Of a stretch of DNA of 64,000 nucleotides, positions 56,401-64,000 are shown in pieces. The first letter of the stretch is position 1, and every line of letters begins with the position of its first letter. Source of the DNA: Ascidia mentula (lineage: Eukaryota > Chordata > Ascidiacea > Phlebobranchia > Ascidiidae); assembly GCA_947561715.1 (NCBI GenBank), contig OX387204.1:11351001-11415000 (forward strand). Direction: 5' to 3'. Position numbers and translations under genes: made by a program. The notes under the pieces were generated by a model that did not search any database, was not told where the DNA came from, and saw only the letters and a list, made by a program, of their open reading frames with translations.

Positions 56401-57435
56401 AACTTCACTAATTTAATTTGGCATAAACCTGAAAGATCTGTCAACAATTGTAAGAACATCTTTATGATTAAGCTCCATCTCTTTTCCATTTTTAACACTC
56501 TTGCCATTTACAGTTGTCTGATTGGTCTAAAATAAAAACAATTCCTAAATCATATATCTGTACATAACATTATGAGAACTTTGCTGATATTGTACCTCAC
56601 TAATATTTTGAAGCATAAACTTGCCATTTTCATCGACAAGTAGCTTGCACTGCTGGTTTGACACATATGGGAGCTGAACTCTAATATCACATTCAATTCC
56701 TCTGCAAGAAAATACACATTGCACCCATCACTTTTAGTCACACATTTCAGTATAATAGCTATTTAAAGAACCTATCTATCTAAAAAAACACATCGCATAT
56801 ATTTATCTGTTATTGCACTTGAGTTCAGTGTCCATGAAAATAAGTAGAGACAACAAAACAGCATAATCCAAGCTATAAAATTAGTCCCTTATTGGCACAG
56901 CATAAAAGAGAAGGTAAAGTGCTTCTATAAATCATGCCAAACAATTACTATGTTACTAAACTGTTTGGTAATATGCATATCTGTTAGTTACCTAGAAACT
57001 AAACATGGGTGATCACTAGGTTTGGTATTTATTTAAATACAATAGTAGGCTATACTCCAGATTGGAAAAAGCTAATGCATTTATTGCATAAACAAACAAT
57101 AAGGTTGCGATCATCCGCGCAATTAATGACTACAGAAACAAAATCCTCCACATAAATATCAAACTTTCCAATCTGCTGGAATATACTGATCAATTTGTTT
57201 GCAAAATATATATACCATAAAGGAATTAACATCAGATTAAAAGAAGTTAGAACCTTGAATATGAAGTTTCGACATATTAACTATTTTTTTAATTTTAAGT
57301 AGCGCCAGAGTTCAAATTTAAAACAAATAACAAGGAAAATTACCTTCCAAATAAACAGGAATTGTTTGTTATTGGAAACTGTGATCCATCAGTGCCATTC
57401 CTTCGAATGACGATTACCTTTCCATAAACAGGCAT
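50455..57435 (-). CDS. MKI67: Proliferation marker protein Ki-67 homologue
   Basis: Seventeen exons close in phase to 1418 residues (high to low): 57344-57435, 56596-56701, 56429-56526, 56280-56371, 56012-56112, 55788-55843, 54286-55149, 54165-54218, 54066-54090, 53877-53941, 53595-53706, 53372-53530, 51085-53296, 50929-50985, 50760-50789, 50623-50688, 50455-50522. Ki-67 coats mitotic chromosomes. An N-terminal FHA domain (about 1-110) matches vertebrate Ki-67 (IRRNGTDGSQFPI, CLFGRGIECDIRVQLP, DVLTIVDRSFRFE). A PP1-docking block RVSFGPKLSPEQF…PPNTPIKKG sits at about residue 372. SPATLYIGRT also matches. The large exon (about residues 609-1345) carries about ten short repeats around LFxTPK. 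The C-terminus is basic (LRRSSRLNRK). It is less than half the human length, with far shorter repeats. Confidence 0.9.
55850..55869. repeat. (TA)n microsatellite
   Basis: About twenty nucleotides of alternating T and A within a Ki-67 intron. Confidence 0.9.
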
Positions 57436-57907
57436 ATTTACCTCAACACAATCAGTTCTATTTAACACCTTTGTATCTACAACTTGGTAAAATGACACAT
57501 ACATAATTATATTATTGACAAAAAATAAACACACTTGCACATGAAACACACAGCCTACAGCAATTAAGATAGTAACTTTTTATACATTGATGTTAAACAA
57601 ATAGTAAATGTTCTGCAAAAATGTAAATCATTCATATTTTTACGCATGAAAACCAAGCCATAAGTTGGGCAATAGTCAACTATAGTTAATTAGCCTACAG
57701 CAACGGCTATCTGATAATCTAGTTATCACATATTCTTTGCGCTATAGGCGAGGCGTACGGGTACTAATTATAATTTTTTGTTTTTGCGAGGAATACGCAA
57801 TACATTCCTGTATTTTATCCCATCCACTTATACAAACATGGTGCACACTGCTAAATTAAATTATATGACTTGCCAGGGAAGTCAAAACTTCGCTGCTTGT
57901 CCCGCCA

Positions 57908-57968
57908 ACCAATATTTGTAGGTATGACGTCACTAAAATTTAAAATTTGCCTCCTTTTTCGGGATTGG
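57908..57968 (-). promoter_or_regulatory. Candidate Ki-67 promoter elements: CCAAT boxes, CRE, CHR-like
   Basis: In the interval between divergent Ki-67 and PICK1 lie a palindromic CRE TGACGTCA (57925-57932), CCAAT at 57909-57913, its reverse ATTGG near 57964, and TTTAAA just after the CRE, which fits the cell-cycle homology region consensus. CCAAT plus CHR is a known arrangement in G2/M promoters. The distance to the Ki-67 start codon is about 500 nt, so a 5' untranslated exon would be needed. Confidence 0.35.
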
Positions 57969-58360
57969 TAGTCTTGGTTCCGGTTGATTGACTTCAATTT
58001 TGTATTACCTGGCCTTTTTATTCCACATAAAGCGATCTTTTTTACAGATTACTTATTTTCTTTTATTTTTGTTTTTTAGTTTTGTACAGAAAAATTTCAA
58101 GGAATCGAAAAATCTGTCATTCCACAATGTGGGTAACATGGAACAAACTACAAATATCACAAAGGTTGTCATGATGGCATGCTGTTGATATGCTGGTGCC
58201 ATCCATGGCATGTTGGGCCCACGTGGCCCAAAATTTGGTTTGGACGGTGTTAGGTGCGATTGCCAAGGGCAAATTTAAGCAGTTGGACAACTGGCTGATC
58301 CAACCAAACTCTTATTTACCTGCTAACTGCGCATTTATTTCATTTTATTATGAATTGCAT

Positions 58361-58414
58361 CGTATACCAAGAAGAAATCGTATACCAAGAAGAAATCGTA
58401 TACCAAGAAGAAAA
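58361..58414 (+). repeat. 18-bp tandem triplication
   Basis: Three adjacent copies of CGTATACCAAGAAGAAAT, the last with one terminal change. Confidence 0.9.
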
Positions 58415-59165
58415 CCTGATCGGGATTCGTGCCCAGGACATCCTTGATTCAAATCCCGGTGTGGTCAAAAAAAAATAAAAAAAGTAATAGAAAAATATAA
58501 TAAAAAGTAATAGAAAATAGAGAAAAAATGGAAATTTTTAACTTCGAAAGTCTGTGCAAACGTCAAGTTGATGGATTTTAGGTTGAGTCGTGTCGCCCAA
58601 AATATTTTGTGACTTGATTAAAAATAGGTTGCGGAGAAATAACAAGTGCCAAGTTCCATCAAAAGTACTTGCGGCTTGCGCTCACAAGATGCTCCACGCT
58701 GCCATCATCCGAAAAAAATGTGTTGACGTCATTGTCTTATTTTGTTGGTATATTTTACGTGTAGCGACTAAGCTACACGATATGATTTGTTGATTGTTGC
58801 AATAAAAAAAGAAACTGTGACATAAAGTGGCGAGTAAATAAACGTTGAAAACCTTGTATGTGGCTTGTGACACATTACATATTCAAGATCTCTTTGGTCA
58901 CGATTTTGTTTTTGCATGTATTGGGGCAATTGGGCTATAGCCTATGGCCAGATTGAAAAAAATGTCCTGCTATATATCCAAAGTCGTGTCCGTCTTTTCG
59001 CAGTTTCAATCTATTGTTCTGCCAATTGAACCAACAAAATTAGGAAGAATTTTTTTCATGTGATCTGTGTGCATTGGAAAATGTTATTTAAAAGTTTTAT
59101 TGTGTTTTTGCTTTTAAGGTTCGTAAATTAGAAATAAAAATTGTAAGTTTTAATTTAAAGCCACT

Positions 59166-60320
59166 ATGGAAGATTGGGGCATTGAAGAGGACAAAATGGG
59201 AATGACAACTGTGTCTGGAACTGTGACATTGACAAAAGATAATCAAAACCTCATTGGCATCAGCATTGGTGGTGGTGCTCCATTGTGTCCCTGCCTCTAT
59301 GTTGTTCAAGTATTTGATAATACACCAGCATCAAAAAATGGTGCTATGGCAGCGGGTGATGAGATTGTTACCATCAATGGGCAGTCTGTTAAAGGTCTCA
59401 CAAAAGTTCAACTGGCAAAAACTATTCAAGCAATTAAAGGAGATGTTCGCATAAATTACAACAAGTTGCATGCTGATCCAAAACAAGGAAAGACGCTTGA
59501 TATTATTTTGAAGAAATTGAAACACAGATTGGTTGAGCAAATGGACTCAAGCACAGCTGATGCATTAGGACTAAGTCGTGCTATATTGTGTAATGATGTA
59601 CTGATTAAACGACTTCAAGACTTGGAAAGAACTGCTACTGTATACATAGGCTTAATGCATCATGTTAAAAAACTTTTAAAGGCATACTTTAACTTGTGCA
59701 AGACTCACAGAGATTTCGGGGATATTTTCTCTGTGATTGGTGTTCGTGAACCACATCCAAGTGGTAGTCAGGCTTTCCTGAAGTTTAGTTCAGCTCACAG
59801 AGAGTTTGAAAAATCTGGATTTAATCTTCTGAAAACCTTAAAACCGATGATTCAGGACTTAAGCACTTATCTTCACAAAGCTATTCCTGACACCAAAATG
59901 ACCATCAAGAAATATGCTGATGTTAAATTTGAATATCTTTCTTTTTGTCTAAAAGTAAAAGAAATGGATGATGAGGAATACAGTTATGCTGCTTTGCAGG
60001 AACCTTTGTACAGAGTTGAAACAGGAAATTATGAATATAGGCTTGTTTTAAGATGTAGACAGGAGGCACGATCACATTTTGCAAAGCTGAGAAAGGATGT
60101 GATGGAAAAGCTTGAGCTGTTGGACAATAAACATGTACAAGATATAGTTTTTCAGTTGCAACATTTTGTGTCCGCAATAACAGAGTATCATGAATCGTGC
60201 CATGAAAGCATGAAGCATGCTGATGTGTTTCCAATTGAAGTTGATTTGGCTACATCCACTTTTGAATACCACAAAAAAGACAAGTTTCATGATCCTGAAT
60301 ATGAAGAAAGTCTTGAATAA
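59166..60320 (+). CDS. PICK1: PICK1, PDZ-BAR scaffold (protein interacting with PRKCA 1)
   Basis: A single uninterrupted frame of 384 residues (human 415). PICK1 binds C-termini of PKC alpha, AMPA receptor GluA2 and others through its PDZ domain and bends or senses membranes through its BAR domain, controlling receptor trafficking. The PDZ domain occupies about residues 17-105, with the carboxylate loop in NLIGISIGGGA and the family's CPCLYVVQVFDNTPAS. HRLVEQM…TADALGLSRAILCND begins the BAR/arfaptin domain, which continues through FSVIGVREPHPSGS, KEMDDEEYSY and DADVFPIEVDLA-like residues (about 130-350). The long acidic tail of vertebrates is reduced to a short DPEYEESLE. The gene has no introns, unlike the vertebrate gene and unlike most genes in this window. 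Start is the first ATG and matches the human IEEDK region. Confidence 0.97.
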   Translation: MEDWGIEEDKMGMTTVSGTVTLTKDNQNLIGISIGGGAPLCPCLYVVQVFDNTPASKNGAMAAGDEIVTINGQSVKGLTKVQLAKTIQAIKGDVRINYNKLHADPKQGKTLDIILKKLKHRLVEQMDSSTADALGLSRAILCNDVLIKRLQDLERTATVYIGLMHHVKKLLKAYFNLCKTHRDFGDIFSVIGVREPHPSGSQAFLKFSSAHREFEKSGFNLLKTLKPMIQDLSTYLHKAIPDTKMTIKKYADVKFEYLSFCLKVKEMDDEEYSYAALQEPLYRVETGNYEYRLVLRCRQEARSHFAKLRKDVMEKLELLDNKHVQDIVFQLQHFVSAITEYHESCHESMKHADVFPIEVDLATSTFEYHKKDKFHDPEYEESLE

Positions 60321-60606
60321 TGCATATTCAGATTTTTGAAAGCATTTAAACAGAAAATTGAAACATCACATTTTATTTCCCTATTAAAAAGATAAACTTT
60401 TAGAGGTCTATATAATAGTGTAGTCGTCATTCGTTTTGTTTTGTACAATTTTTTTTTTTTTTATCTGTGCAATGTCGTGTCTTTTGTTTATCTTTATGTG
60501 TCAAGTAGTTGGTGCCGTAAATATGTAGTTGATTATTATTACATCAACTGCAAAAATGTAGGAGTGATGTTCTAGTATCATGTCAACTGTCAAATGTTTG
60601 TAATTG

Positions 60607-60630
60607 TGTTTTATTTTGCCCTCTAGGTAA
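60607..60630 (+). promoter_or_regulatory. Candidate trans-splice acceptor before TBCK
   Basis: A pyrimidine-rich stretch ending TTGCCCTCTAG lies 4 nt before the TBCK ATG at 60631. With no upstream coding exon in TBCK, this acceptor fits spliced-leader addition or a 5' untranslated intron. Confidence 0.45.
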
Positions 60631-63222
60631 ATGACTGTGTCAGTTATGGAAAAAGTAAATTTGGGTTGTTTAACATTTGTTACTGCTGCTTTGCCCCATG
60701 ACAAGTGTGGTACCAATGGCCTCCCCTTAACTCCCAACTCTGTGAAAGTATTGGGACTTGCACAAGAACTTCTTACATTGAAACAGGAAAACATTTGTCA
60801 GTACATTGATTTCATTAGCACCAAACACAATCGGATCTTTATTGTTTCTGAGTATTACACACTCAATCTTCTTTCACTCATCCAATCTAATAACATTTAC
60901 AAAGATTCTGAATGGACTGCCCTTTGTTTAAATGTAAGCAAAGGAATTTTTCAAGGATTGTCATACTTGCATAAACATGGATTTTCCAATTTTTGCTTGG
61001 AACCAAACAGTATTTTTGTTGTAGGTGGTGTTCCAAAACTAGGTGGATTTGGATTGCATCATTTTACGGATGGAGGTTCTCTTGTGGACTGGCCCATAGG
61101 CAACCCAAAATATCACGCACCTGAGCAATTGCTGGCAGTATATTTGTCCAAATACCAATATGTCAACATCAAATGTGATGTTTGGTCAGCAGCTTTTATT
61201 ATTCTAGAAATGATCAACAAATGCTTGTTGTGGAGAAAGTTAGACATAGAAGGTATTTTGGTCCATGTTTTGAAACTAACACAGTATGAAACAGCTCAAA
61301 AGGTGTTGGAAGTTCTGTTAACACACTTTCCTAACCACAGTATGACAGTGTTTGATGACAAAAATCAACTTAAATGCCTTTTAGAATGTTGTTTATCACC
61401 TCTACCCACCGATAGACCATTGCCAATTGAAATTTTGGAAAACGAGAACATATTTAAGGACATAGACAATGAGGTTACTGAAAAAAGTGACATAATCAAC
61501 TTTGAAACAACTGCTGTCAACTATGACAGAGATATTAATCCGATGGATGATGTTGAACTGGATAAATTATTTCATCTTTGGAAGCTAGCTGGTGGTGACA
61601 TAATTTCAACTGTTCTTAACTCAGAAACTACAACACCGTCAGTCAGAATGCTTCCAATGTTTATCACTAACTCTGGATGTGTCCGGGGTTTGCAATATTA
61701 CCCAGAAAGCCTTTTTGATTCCCAAATAATGATTCTTTCAATGGAGGCTGTTGAGTCTCGCTTACACCTTGCTCTAAACAACCTAGACCTCTTTTACCCA
61801 CTTTTAGAAAAAGAATCCATTGTGGATTTTGAACATCCAACCAGCAAATTACCTATGCTGATTAAAGAGAATGATTTTGAGTATCAAGTTTATCGTCTTG
61901 CACTCTTCCATCGTTTGCTAAATGCTTATCCATATCTATATGACAACCTGTGGAAAGAGGCAAGAATTGACATACCTGTTTTTGTACGTGGTTCAGTTTG
62001 GGCTGCTTTGCTCGATGTGCAAGGAGACATTGATGAAGAATATTTTCACATTGACAAAGAAACACAAATACAGACAGACAGACAAATTGCAGTTGATATT
62101 CCAAGATGTCACCAATACAATGCTTTGCTTTCATCTCCAGAGGCCCATGAAAAATTAAAAAGAGTTTTAAAGGCCTGGCTGGCCTCACATCCTCACCTTT
62201 CATATTGGCAAGGTCTGGATTCTTTATGTGCCGTGTTTGTACATCTTAATTTTAATAATGAGGCTGTGGCTTACAAATCTATGTCTCACTTTATAGACAA
62301 GTACCTTTATAATTTTTTTTTGAAGGACAACTCTGCAATAATTCAAGAATATCTGGTTGTGTTTGACCATCTAGTGTCTTTTCACGATCCTTTGTTGTCC
62401 TGTCACATGAATGAGATAGGGTTTATTCCTGATTTATATGCAATACCATGGTTTTTGACCATGTTTGCACATGTATTTCCTCTCCACAAAGTTGTGCATC
62501 TGTGGGACACTTTGTTGTTGGGTAATTCATCATTTCCTCTGTGTATTGGTGTGGCGATACTGCAACAAGTTCGTTTACAGTTGCTGCAGTTTGACTTTAA
62601 TGAATGCATTCTACTCTTTTCTGACTTTCCAGAAGTTGACATTGATAGTATAGTTCAAAAATCCATCCAAATATTTTGTCAAACACCGAAAAGTTCATCA
62701 TTCAGAGTTCATGCACAACATAAAACCAAGATGCGACAGCGAACGATGTCATACTATAGTGATGACTACAATGTTCTTCCAAAAAATGAGCTGTCTATAA
62801 AAGAAATTCCTCTTGATGAACTTAAACAAGAAGTTTGCTGTAGAATTTCAGCAGATGACCTTATACAACTGAGTGAGTTTCGTGACACATTACACTCAAA
62901 AACACCTGTGAAACATTCAAAATCAATTAAACCCCGAATAGCAGTTGTTGACATTCGCCTGCCGGATGAGTTTGCACATGGAGCTTATCCCGAAAGCAAA
63001 AACTTTCCGTTTGAAAGCAGTAGGTCAGTTGAAAATAGTATCTTGTTTATAAATCAAGTAAAACCAAAGGTTGTGGTTGTAATTGGAAGTAAGTCAAGTC
63101 GTTTTGATAGAAGATTTGCTGCTGAATTGCTAAAAGCAGGAATTAAAGGAGTTTGTGTACTTTTTGGTGGAATTGAGGTTTTAAAACCAGTTGGAATTTT
63201 GACAATCCCTTCCTCACAATAG
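60631..63222 (+). CDS. TBCK: TBC domain-containing protein kinase-like protein
   Basis: A single uninterrupted frame of 863 residues (human 893). TBCK combines a pseudokinase, a TBC (Rab-GAP) domain and a rhodanese domain; in vertebrates it acts in mTOR signalling and endolysosomal/mRNA-transport complexes. ALPHDKCGTNGLPLTPNS and GNPKYHAPEQLL mark the kinase-like part (about residues 1-270). The HRD and DFG motifs are replaced (NFCLEPNSIFV, GGFGLHHF), consistent with a dead kinase. The TBC domain (about 440-680) keeps both GAP fingers, the Arg in VDIPRCHQY and Gln in SYWQGLDSL, plus FLKDNS, NEIGFIPDLYAIPWFLTMFA and LWDTLLLGNSSFP. The rhodanese part starts at about residue 765 (PRIAVVDIRLPDEFAHGAYP); its active loop has no Cys. 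A second possible start is the ATG at 60646. Confidence 0.97.
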   Translation: MTVSVMEKVNLGCLTFVTAALPHDKCGTNGLPLTPNSVKVLGLAQELLTLKQENICQYIDFISTKHNRIFIVSEYYTLNLLSLIQSNNIYKDSEWTALCLNVSKGIFQGLSYLHKHGFSNFCLEPNSIFVVGGVPKLGGFGLHHFTDGGSLVDWPIGNPKYHAPEQLLAVYLSKYQYVNIKCDVWSAAFIILEMINKCLLWRKLDIEGILVHVLKLTQYETAQKVLEVLLTHFPNHSMTVFDDKNQLKCLLECCLSPLPTDRPLPIEILENENIFKDIDNEVTEKSDIINFETTAVNYDRDINPMDDVELDKLFHLWKLAGGDIISTVLNSETTTPSVRMLPMFITNSGCVRGLQYYPESLFDSQIMILSMEAVESRLHLALNNLDLFYPLLEKESIVDFEHPTSKLPMLIKENDFEYQVYRLALFHRLLNAYPYLYDNLWKEARIDIPVFVRGSVWAALLDVQGDIDEEYFHIDKETQIQTDRQIAVDIPRCHQYNALLSSPEAHEKLKRVLKAWLASHPHLSYWQGLDSLCAVFVHLNFNNEAVAYKSMSHFIDKYLYNFFLKDNSAIIQEYLVVFDHLVSFHDPLLSCHMNEIGFIPDLYAIPWFLTMFAHVFPLHKVVHLWDTLLLGNSSFPLCIGVAILQQVRLQLLQFDFNECILLFSDFPEVDIDSIVQKSIQIFCQTPKSSSFRVHAQHKTKMRQRTMSYYSDDYNVLPKNELSIKEIPLDELKQEVCCRISADDLIQLSEFRDTLHSKTPVKHSKSIKPRIAVVDIRLPDEFAHGAYPESKNFPFESSRSVENSILFINQVKPKVVVVIGSKSSRFDRRFAAELLKAGIKGVCVLFGGIEVLKPVGILTIPSSQ

Positions 63223-63489
63223 CTTCTGTTCTTAGAGTGTATTTTTGTGCAATACAAACTTGAGTGTTCCTGCAGTTTTTGAACAAAATTTTATTTTAAT
63301 TTGCTGTATGTATTTTTTCTAATTTAAAGAAAGAAAAATATTATCTTTGACTTTTCAGTTATTTTTCTTGTATGTTCATGTAAAACATATATTTTATTCC
63401 CCAATTATAATGGGATCCAACGTTTGTATTGAGTGATTCAATTAAGATATTCATTCTTTTTTCTATTTTAAAGCATAATTGTTCTGAAA

Positions 63490-63505
63490 TTTTAGGTTTG
63501 TAGGT
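63490..63505 (+). promoter_or_regulatory. Candidate trans-splice acceptor before LACTB2
   Basis: Two acceptor-like sites, TTTTAG and TTTGTAG, lie within 15 nt of the LACTB2 ATG at 63506. The 283-nt gap from TBCK has no AATAAA on the plus strand that I can see. Confidence 0.4.
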
Positions 63506-64000
63506 ATGTTGTCAGTGATACCAAAAATAGAATGTTTGTCAGAAAGAGTTATTCGTGTTCTTGGGTGTAACCCAGGGCCAATGACTCTACAGGGTACCAA
63601 CACATACTTGGTTGGAACAGGAAAAAAACGCCTACTTATTGATACTGGCAACCCAAATGTTGACGAATATGTGACAAATTTAAAAGCTGTGCTTGATCAA
63701 TATAAAACATCAATTGATGGCATCATACTAACTCATTGGCACATAGACCATGTTGGTGGAATAGCTGACATAGAAAGAAACATATTGAATGGAAAATCTG
63801 TGCCACTCTTTAAGTATCAATTGGAAAGTGATGATATACCTCCAAATACCAGTTCAACATATACATTTGTAAAAGAAAGGGATGTTCTAAAAACTGAAGG
63901 AGCGACTCTGAAGGTTGTTCATACACCGGGTCATACCACTGATCACATTGTGCTGCATTTGTTAGAGGAAAATGTTATATTTTCTGGTGACTGTATTCTT
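63506..64000 (+). CDS. LACTB2: Endoribonuclease LACTB2, metallo-beta-lactamase fold (runs off the window)
   Basis: The frame stays open from the ATG to the window edge (165 residues of about 288). Human LACTB2 is a mitochondrial single-strand RNA endonuclease. The start region VIRVLGCNPGPMTLQGTNTY is nearly identical to the vertebrate protein. The zinc motif THWHIDHVGG is complete; HTPGHTTDH supplies a further zinc His and GDCIL the bridging Asp. The N-terminal 12 residues differ from vertebrates and no separate targeting peptide is obvious. It lies 283 nt after TBCK on the same strand and, so far, has no intron. Confidence 0.96.
   Translation, partial: MLSVIPKIECLSERVIRVLGCNPGPMTLQGTNTYLVGTGKKRLLIDTGNPNVDEYVTNLKAVLDQYKTSIDGIILTHWHIDHVGGIADIERNILNGKSVPLFKYQLESDDIPPNTSSTYTFVKERDVLKTEGATLKVVHTPGHTTDHIVLHLLEENVIFSGDCIL

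Larger units (their letters stand above)
57436..59165. other. Intergenic region between divergent Ki-67 and PICK1
   Basis: Holds the promoter candidates listed separately. At 58361-58414 an 18-nt unit CGTATACCAAGAAGAAAT occurs three times in tandem. At 58448-58495 the sequence GATTCAAATCCCGG, B-box-like, precedes an A-rich tail, suggesting the end of a tRNA-derived SINE. No gene was found. Confidence 0.5.

Overview
Organism. The window reads as an AT-rich, gene-dense eukaryotic genome with short introns (often 50-100 nt) and standard GT-AG splicing. Its genes are deuterostome or chordate in character: a MOGAT2-type acyltransferase, a PTPRG/PTPRZ-type receptor phosphatase, thymine DNA glycosylase, FAN1, a Ki-67 homologue, PICK1, TBCK and LACTB2. 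Small introns, many short inverted-repeat elements and a run of intronless genes suggest an ascidian tunicate (sea squirt). This is an inference from style and content, not from a match to a named species.

Layout. 962-2622 (+) MOGAT2-like acyltransferase. 3515-7700 (-) secreted sushi/trefoil/trypsin mosaic protease. 9865-11911 (-) adenosine deaminase, first exon not located. 14774-17164 (+) secreted or membrane-anchored FG-GAP/VCBS-like protein with no family I recognise. 17978-20421 (+) crotonase-fold enzyme. 20430-26900 is a gene-poor, repeat-rich stretch (hAT-like elements, MITEs, two opposed 9-bp minisatellites). 26909-32760 (+) receptor tyrosine phosphatase of the PTPRG/Z type with an unusual short sushi ectodomain. 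33543-39021 (-) thymine DNA glycosylase with a duplicated 133-nt catalytic exon. 42372-46697 (+) FAN1 nuclease. 49093-49874 (+) mitoribosomal protein MRPS26. 50455-57435 (-) Ki-67 homologue. 59166-64000 (+) PICK1, TBCK and LACTB2 in close succession, all uninterrupted by introns in this window.

Standout signals. (1) An intron of the phosphatase gene (28441-29084) holds three type I hammerhead ribozyme sequences, one inverted and two in direct repeat with a 283-nt period, resembling a retrozyme-like mobile element; at least one has an intact core in the sense orientation of the gene. (2) TDG carries two tandem versions of one exon, equal in length and splice phase, whose joint inclusion would shift the frame. 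This is the pattern expected of mutually exclusive exons. (3) The PICK1-TBCK-LACTB2 trio looks like a candidate trans-spliced operon.

How the genes relate. Most neighbours are functionally unrelated housekeeping or signalling genes. TDG (base-excision repair), FAN1 (interstrand-crosslink repair) and Ki-67 (mitotic chromosome surface) sit near one another, but nothing in the sequence shows they are co-regulated. Exon boundaries were set by hand from splice signals, reading-frame continuity and family similarity; phases close in every model given.
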